NCBI GenBank assembly: GCA_016708125.1
Contig: JADJGF010000004.1
Coordinates: 1 to 11,739, forward strand
Origin: Ignavibacteriota bacterium
GTDB taxonomy: Bacteria; Bacteroidota; Ignavibacteria; Ignavibacteriales; Melioribacteraceae
Length of the DNA: 11,739 nt
Direction: 5' to 3'
Position numbers and translations under genes: made by a program. Under the pieces are notes generated by a model, which was not told where the DNA came from, made no database searches, and worked only from the letters and a program-made list of their open reading frames with translations. Numbering within the stretch: position 1 is the stretch's first letter; each line of letters starts with the position of its first letter. Shown here one piece after another: positions 7,128-11,739 of the stretch.

Positions 7128-8060
7128 TTATTTTACGGTAGAACAAATTTCTTTGAATAAACAAAAGAAACAAGCTTTTTTATCAACATATTTATTAGTC
7201 ATTTCTGGAATTTGTTTTAATTTTCTATATTTATTCAATTCATTTAATTTATCTACCATTGCTCTTTCCATATTAACAATATTGAATTTAGATAAATCGA
7301 GTTCTATAGTTTTTATAAACCAAAACTTATTATTTCTTGATTTTAAAAATTTCTTAAGTCTTTTTGAAAATTCAATATCTTCTTCAATAGATTCCGTTTC
7401 TGCAGATACTAATTCATGGCAAATATAAATAAACTGAAGTTGTTCTATTTTATATTTATCTAATTTTGGGTGGTTATATTTTCTAGATTCTCTTTCAGTA
7501 TAAACTTGTTCTTTAGCTTCATCCAAATGGGTTTCTAACAAATGTTTATATAAAATTGATTGGAATAAATCTTTAGTTCTTGGAAGATTTGTTTTTATAA
7601 TCTGACTATAATCCGTATAATTACATGATTTTATTTCTACTAATACATTATTATTAATAAGACAATCTAATTTTACAGAAATATTTTCTGATAAAATTCT
7701 TAAATAAGTTTCTTGTTCAGTAAATATACTACTAGATTGTACAAATTCATGACATGCTGTTCCTAATCTAGTTCTTAGTTTAACTGGTAACCAAGAATCA
7801 CTATAATCTTTTAATGGATATTTAAATATTCTAAATAATACCGACCTAATACAATTATGTGCTAAATCATAAGCATTAAATCTTTCAGATGAATCATGAA
7901 AATATCGGTTATCTGATGCTGATTTTAGTTTTAATTCTCTAATGAAACTGTTAACATCAAATACTGTTAAAGGTTTTTTAATATCATTATTAATATTTAT
8001 AGAATCCATCTCTTCAAATTTATTATTTTGTAAACCAGTTAATAGATCGGTAAATTCCAT
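7128..8060 (-). CDS. Cas4/RecB-like PD-(D/E)XK nuclease with Fe-S cluster cysteines
   Basis: This 310-residue protein carries the Cas4/RecB nuclease motifs in order. SERFNAYDLAHNCIRSVLFR (58-77) matches the family's N-terminal helix and contains C70. GTACHE has H104. D132 (KLDCL), E142 and K144 (VEIKS) form the catalytic D...ExK. FQSILY (Q167-x3-Y171) matches the RecB QxxxY motif. C297, C300 and C306 (CFFCLFKEIC) with C70 fit the one-plus-three layout that holds a 4Fe-4S cluster in Cas4, AddB and Dna2. Such enzymes cut or resect DNA ends using Mg or Mn. The product is likely cytoplasmic and works with the UvsX/RecA-like protein two genes upstream. It starts 2 bases after the previous stop with a GTGAG-type SD. 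No CRISPR array or cas1/cas2 is near, so an adaptation role is not indicated. Confidence 0.85.
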   Translation of the reverse strand: MEFTDLLTGLQNNKFEEMDSININNDIKKPLTVFDVNSFIRELKLKSASDNRYFHDSSERFNAYDLAHNCIRSVLFRIFKYPLKDYSDSWLPVKLRTRLGTACHEFVQSSSIFTEQETYLRILSENISVKLDCLINNNVLVEIKSCNYTDYSQIIKTNLPRTKDLFQSILYKHLLETHLDEAKEQVYTERESRKYNHPKLDKYKIEQLQFIYICHELVSAETESIEEDIEFSKRLKKFLKSRNNKFWFIKTIELDLSKFNIVNMERAMVDKLNELNKYRKLKQIPEMTNKYVDKKACFFCLFKEICSTVK

Positions 8061-8062
8061 AT

Positions 8063-9103
8063 TTAGAATCTCACTTCTTGTTGATTACTTGGGATAAAAT
8101 GTTCTCCAACAAATTGTTTAGAAATATCTAACAATGCGCTGTAGTTCCCTTCAGAGGCTGCTTGTATTTTTCTTTCTAAAATATTAACCCATCTGGAATG
8201 TAATGTAGAAGCATTAATAATTCTTCTATTTCCAGAATTAAATAAATAATTTAATAAAATTAAGAATCTATCAGAAAGTTCTTTGTAATTTTCTCTAACT
8301 TCATTACATGTCCCTATATCCGCTGGTATTCTTCCTAAATCTAAAAGAGTATAAATTTTTGTATTAGCATATATTGTATTTGAATTTTTAATACAATTTA
8401 TATACAATCCAGCATATTGAGCTATAACTGTAGTTAAAGAATCTAATCCACAATTTACTAAACATTCTAATTGAATTGAATCTAATTTATATTTTCCTTT
8501 ACCAAATATATTTTTTATCATACCAACAAATCCAGGTTCATCTCTAGTGATTCTTTTAAAACCATCATTAGAATATAAACTATTTAATGCTAATTTTAAT
8601 GTACTGTTATGTTTTGAATAAAATTCTTCTGGTATTTCGCATTTTGCTAAACAATTATGGTAATTATTACTGATTAATATATTTAAAGATTGAGATGTTT
8701 TTGTCATAGAATTTTTAAAAGCAGTAATAGCATTCGAAACTGAATCTTTTAAATTACGATATATTAATGTAATACTAGAGAAAAACCCTGGTTGATCATG
8801 TAATAATAAAGTAAAAACATAAAATATCAATCCTAAAGATGTTGCTAATACTCCTAATTCTAATGACAATGCCATGTTACTTTCTTCTACAGATTCATAT
8901 CTATCATCAATTAATGAATATAAAAATTTCTGTTGATTTGATTTTGATATAGAATGAAGATAATTATACATATTATAATCTTGTGTTTTTAATTCTTCTA
9001 AATGTTCAATTATCAAATATTTTATATTATTTCTTTCGATTTCATCAATTCCTCTATCAGAGATATATGATTCAATCATTAAATTAATAAATTGTCTATT
9101 CAT
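8063..9103 (-). CDS. Unknown protein with one hydrophobic segment and two CxxxC motifs
   Basis: I recognise no family for this 346-residue protein. The N-terminal 70 residues are helical and charged. Residues 78-100 (ALSLELGVLATSLGLIFYVF) are long and hydrophobic enough for a single membrane span. The rest is mostly helical. Two matching motifs, NCLAKC (C151, C155) and ECLVNC (C214, C218), are about 60 residues apart and could bind a metal or form disulfides; C237 and C266 are additional. The C-terminus has RRIINASTLHSRWVNILERK (293-312). It lies between the UvsX/RecA-like gene (6-base gap) and the nuclease gene (2-base gap), so it is probably co-expressed and may work with them. It might equally be a virion component. 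The SD is weak (GGAA, about 14 bases away), so coupling is likely. Confidence 0.6.
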   Translation of the reverse strand: MNRQFINLMIESYISDRGIDEIERNNIKYLIIEHLEELKTQDYNMYNYLHSISKSNQQKFLYSLIDDRYESVEESNMALSLELGVLATSLGLIFYVFTLLLHDQPGFFSSITLIYRNLKDSVSNAITAFKNSMTKTSQSLNILISNNYHNCLAKCEIPEEFYSKHNSTLKLALNSLYSNDGFKRITRDEPGFVGMIKNIFGKGKYKLDSIQLECLVNCGLDSLTTVIAQYAGLYINCIKNSNTIYANTKIYTLLDLGRIPADIGTCNEVRENYKELSDRFLILLNYLFNSGNRRIINASTLHSRWVNILERKIQAASEGNYSALLDISKQFVGEHFIPSNQQEVRF

Positions 9104-9109
9104 CTAAAA

Positions 9110-10360
9110 TTATAATTCCGGCGGCGCATCCAAAGAATGACTATTTTCAATAAATCTAAATAGCCCCTTATGAATTCTTTCTTGAATAGATATATCTAAT
9201 GCCGAATCAAAAATTCTTCTAAATTCTGGTTCGGTTTCATATTTTTCTTTTAATTTTTTTTCAGTGAATTTATCACTTTTTTCAATAACTTGTCCAGTAC
9301 TTGGATTAATTATAGTAATAACTTTACTTCTTTCTTCTGCATTAATAGCTAGTGGATATACTAATTTTTCTGCTTTGTTTCCAGTCATCTTCTTTTCTGT
9401 TCTAGTCATTTCTGACATAAACAAATATTCACTATATAATGGAATTACACCATATTTTTTATCAAAAACAATAGGAACTTCTCCACCAGATGGGGCTAAT
9501 TTATTCTTTTCCATGCGAACACTAATAACATGCCCATCTACTCCAAATCCATCATTAGCATATAATGTTGTTAATTTCGATAAATACATCCATTGTTTTA
9601 CAGCATGTTGGAATGATGAAACATTAGTTGCAGATTTATAATTATTGAAAGTCCCAACAGATTTTTCATCTTGCGGAGCAAATTTACTTTGAATTTTAAT
9701 ATTGCTTCTAATTTGATCAATAATTAAAAAACTTATTCTATTCATCATTATAGTTTGTTTATATTTATTAATAAAATATGTCAATTCTCTTGCTTTATAT
9801 CCAATAATTTCATTAGGATCATCGGATGTTATTTCTTTTGAACTTGGAGTTGCAGCAATAGAATCCCAAATAATTAATACTTTTACTTCAAAATCTGATA
9901 ATTCTTTTGATTTTGATTTAATTGCATTTTCAAAATCATATTTTACTTTTACAGTTTTATCAATAAATTCAAATACTTGATTCAATGTCATTATACTTGG
10001 AATATATGACACTCTAGTAGTATCTAAATCAAATGTTTTCATTCTATTTTCAAAATATTTACTATTTTCAATATTAGAAGAACCTTCAATATCTAAATAT
10101 ACAATAACTGAATTTTTATGAGTTTTTTGAAATACTGATGCAAATTGAAAAGCAATTGTTGATTTTCCAGTTTCTGGAGTACTTGATAATATAATCGGAG
10201 AACTAGAACACAATCCATTTCCTAATAATGCATCTAAATGTCTTATTCCAAAAGGAGTAACAATTGGAGGAGGTGCTATAGTATTTCCAAAATTAGAAAG
10301 AAGAATATTATCAAAAGTAGTTTTTAATCTAGCTGTTAATTCTGTTTCCATATCTGACAT
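9110..10360 (-). CDS. UvsX/RecA-family strand-exchange recombinase
   Basis: This 416-residue protein has a RecA core. The Walker A motif is STPETGKS (60-67). E92 in YLDIEGS sits where the RecA catalytic Glu lies. The Walker B motif is VLIIWD (161-166). IDQIR (Q216) matches the RecA switch Gln motif NQIR. HAVKQWMYLSKL and MEKNKLAPSGG match the later core strands and the KNK.AP motif. These proteins form filaments on single-stranded DNA and exchange strands using ATP. The first residue of Walker A is Ser instead of the usual Gly or Ala. About 100 residues follow the core (from 320), rich in Lys and Glu and unlike RecA's C-terminus. In phages it supports recombination-dependent replication and repair. 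A GAGAG-type SD precedes ATG 10360. Family assignment is firm; the exact UvsX versus RecA subgroup is not. Confidence 0.9.
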   Translation of the reverse strand: MSDMETELTARLKTTFDNILLSNFGNTIAPPPIVTPFGIRHLDALLGNGLCSSSPIILSSTPETGKSTIAFQFASVFQKTHKNSVIVYLDIEGSSNIENSKYFENRMKTFDLDTTRVSYIPSIMTLNQVFEFIDKTVKVKYDFENAIKSKSKELSDFEVKVLIIWDSIAATPSSKEITSDDPNEIIGYKARELTYFINKYKQTIMMNRISFLIIDQIRSNIKIQSKFAPQDEKSVGTFNNYKSATNVSSFQHAVKQWMYLSKLTTLYANDGFGVDGHVISVRMEKNKLAPSGGEVPIVFDKKYGVIPLYSEYLFMSEMTRTEKKMTGNKAEKLVYPLAINAEERSKVITIINPSTGQVIEKSDKFTEKKLKEKYETEPEFRRIFDSALDISIQERIHKGLFRFIENSHSLDAPPEL

Positions 10361-10384
10361 TTGAAGGTTCTCTCATTGTTAAGG

Positions 10385-10813
10385 TTACAATTTGTATTTT
10401 TCATCATCTTTAAATAAAGAATTCATATCAAAATTTTGTATAGATTTAAGCACATCATCATTTGATGGTGGCGCATCATCATCATTAATTTTTTTCATTT
10501 CCAATTCAATTAATTTTACAGATTTATATTTTAAATCTCCTTCTTGACCTCTATATTTTTGTCTTAAATCAATTAAAACTGCTAAATTGCTATAAAAAGC
10601 AGATAATAATTTCATTAATTCATTATATACTCCATACGTTTTTGCTTTATCTGCTCCTTGAACTGTTGCAATTATACCGAGTATATTTTGTAATTGCAAT
10701 TTCAATTCTACTATTTTATCTTGTACATCATTAATTTTAAGTTCAATATATTTGATATCATTACTTAGATTTGAAAAATTAGAATCGAATTTAGTATAAA
10801 TTTCTTCAGACAT
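10385..10813 (-). CDS. Small helical coiled-coil protein of unknown function
   Basis: This encodes 142 residues from ATG 10813. A TTG two codons upstream is less likely because AAAGAG is 7 bases before the ATG but only 1 base from the TTG. The start overlaps the previous stop (ATGTCTGA, 8 bases), which points to coupled translation. Residues 15-50 (IKYIELKINDVQDKIVELKL) and 60-105 look like long amphipathic helices. An Asp/Pro-rich hinge (NDDDAPPSNDD, about 110-120) leads to an acidic tail with QNFDMNSLFKDDE, which resembles a short docking peptide. I recognise no family. Its place directly before the UvsX/RecA-like gene makes a recombination mediator imaginable, but no such motif is seen and a small structural or scaffold protein fits as well. 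Confidence 0.6.
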   Translation of the reverse strand: MSEEIYTKFDSNFSNLSNDIKYIELKINDVQDKIVELKLQLQNILGIIATVQGADKAKTYGVYNELMKLLSAFYSNLAVLIDLRQKYRGQEGDLKYKSVKLIELEMKKINDDDAPPSNDDVLKSIQNFDMNSLFKDDEKYKL

Positions 10814-11739
10814 AATCAAGCTCTTTAATTTCTAGATTATTAAGGATTATAGAAAGAAAATCTTTAAATTGAGGAATAAATATTTTAGTATCTATTGCCA
10901 ATATCGATAGAGTATAAGGATCAATAAATTCGCCATTTGTTAATGAATATTCTAAATTTTTAGAAATAGATTCTGCCATTATTGTAGAATATTCTTCGCC
11001 TATCATTGGCGTTATTTTAATAAAAACAGATTCATAAATTATATTTTTTATCAAAGCACGTTCATAATATGAAAATTTTTTTTTATTATTAAAAATTTTA
11101 ATTGATCGTAATAATTTATATATCAATGGGGTTTGTTCTTTTAAACTATCCAATTCTTTATTCATATCTAAATTATATTTTAATGTTAATAACTTACTAT
11201 CATAAATTACATTTTTTTCTACTATTATAGAATATAGTTTTTGAAAATCATTAGGTAAAATCTTAGTTTTTATATCTGTAATATTAGAATTTATTCGTTT
11301 TAATACTTCTGATTCATTACAGAGAATGTAAATTTGCGATAATTTTATTCCATCTTCGAATAACTTATATCTATTAGAATTAAGCATTTGTTCTGTCAGA
11401 CTCGGTATGAATGTATCATCATCTATCACCCCAGTTGCAGTTTGAATATATAAAAAAATTATATACTTTATAGAAGATTCATAATATTCGTTATAAGTTT
11501 CTATAAGTAAAATTGGATCTATATCTAAAAACATTCCTTTTAAAAATATTTCAAATATTACTAATGGTTCTATTTCATATAAAACATCTTTTAATAATAA
11601 ATTTATTAATTTTAAAAAATATGTTCTAACATAAGGAAAATTTACTATAATATATTTTAATAATATATCAAAATATTCTGGTCTGTTTTTTATTAAAATT
11701 GCAAATTTATGAACTTGATAAATTCCAGATGCTATTTTG
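10806..11739 (-). CDS. Unrecognised helical protein (5' end outside window)
   Basis: The frame stays open from the TGA at 10806 to the right edge, giving at least 310 residues. The ATG at 11534 lies in mid-frame: upstream codons continue the same style of sequence (KIASGIYQVHKFAILIKNRP at the edge, then LINLLLKDVLYEIEPLVIF). The true start is therefore outside the window. The protein is rich in Ile, Leu, Lys, Asn and Tyr and is predicted helical by composition. It has no clear membrane span, because hydrophobic stretches are broken by charges, and no catalytic motif. It overlaps the next gene by 8 bases, so it belongs to the same transcript. Function is unknown; a virion or assembly protein is the default guess for this region. 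Confidence 0.6.
   Translation of the reverse strand, partial: KIASGIYQVHKFAILIKNRPEYFDILLKYIIVNFPYVRTYFLKLINLLLKDVLYEIEPLVIFEIFLKGMFLDIDPILLIETYNEYYESSIKYIIFLYIQTATGVIDDDTFIPSLTEQMLNSNRYKLFEDGIKLSQIYILCNESEVLKRINSNITDIKTKILPNDFQKLYSIIVEKNVIYDSKLLTLKYNLDMNKELDSLKEQTPLIYKLLRSIKIFNNKKKFSYYERALIKNIIYESVFIKITPMIGEEYSTIMAESISKNLEYSLTNGEFIDPYTLSILAIDTKIFIPQFKDFLSIILNNLEIKELDYV

Noticed and set aside
7153..7428. Plus-strand open frame of 91 codons
   Set aside because: It is antisense to the Cas4-like nuclease, whose motifs are clear in the other strand.
7128..8060. CRISPR adaptation gene (cas4)
   Set aside because: No repeat array, cas1 or cas2 is seen; neighbours are phage recombination and tail genes.
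9264..9641. Plus-strand open frame of 125 codons
   Set aside because: It is antisense to the recombinase core, including its KNK.AP motif; chance frame in AT-rich DNA.
10811..10819. TTG at 10819 as start of the small helical gene
   Set aside because: The AAAGAG ribosome site is 1 base from the TTG but 7 bases from the ATG at 10813, which is the better start.

Overview
The window is a densely packed stretch of late genes from a tailed phage with a contractile tail, probably a large one. The DNA is very AT-rich (about a quarter G+C by eye). All credible genes lie on the minus strand and run from the right edge to the left edge with gaps of about 0-60 bases or short overlaps. Several starts have recognisable Shine-Dalgarno sequences (GGTGA at 4999-5003, GGAGA at 7086-7090, GAAGG before 1140). 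This favours a host using SD-led initiation, such as a low-GC Firmicute or relative, over Bacteroidetes; that is inference. All ten visible stop codons are TAA or TGA, and no gene is interrupted by an in-frame TAG.

Layout in transcription order (right to left): an unrecognised helical protein whose 5' end is outside the window (10806-11739); a small helical protein (10385-10813); a UvsX/RecA-family recombinase (9110-10360); an unrecognised protein with one hydrophobic segment and two CxxxC motifs (8063-9103); a Cas4/RecB-like PD-(D/E)XK nuclease with four cysteines placed for an Fe-S cluster (7128-8060); a 690-residue protein of unknown function with a TTG start, preceded by a small stem-loop (5006-7078); two small helical proteins that overlap out of frame (4504-4992, 4278-4526); a 416-residue protein (3024-4274); a rho-independent terminator (2980-3016); a 603-residue protein with a central region resembling the tail-tube fold (1155-2966); and a T4 gp6/baseplate-J-like wedge protein cut off by the left edge (1-1140).

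The left third is a baseplate/tail-tube module. The right half places a strand-exchange protein and a RecB/Cas4-like nuclease in the same tightly spaced minus-strand gene train, which suggests recombination or DNA-end processing made together with virion parts. The main new observation is that the adjacent 416- and 603-residue proteins share a C-terminal domain of about 140-150 residues ending in a YRK...RIC signature, although their N-terminal parts differ. This looks like a common docking module of two baseplate-associated proteins. The second is the 23-base out-of-frame overlap at 4504-4526, which contains a T6 run and has no ribosome site for the second gene. It may be a programmed frameshift, or one gene split by a homopolymer indel.
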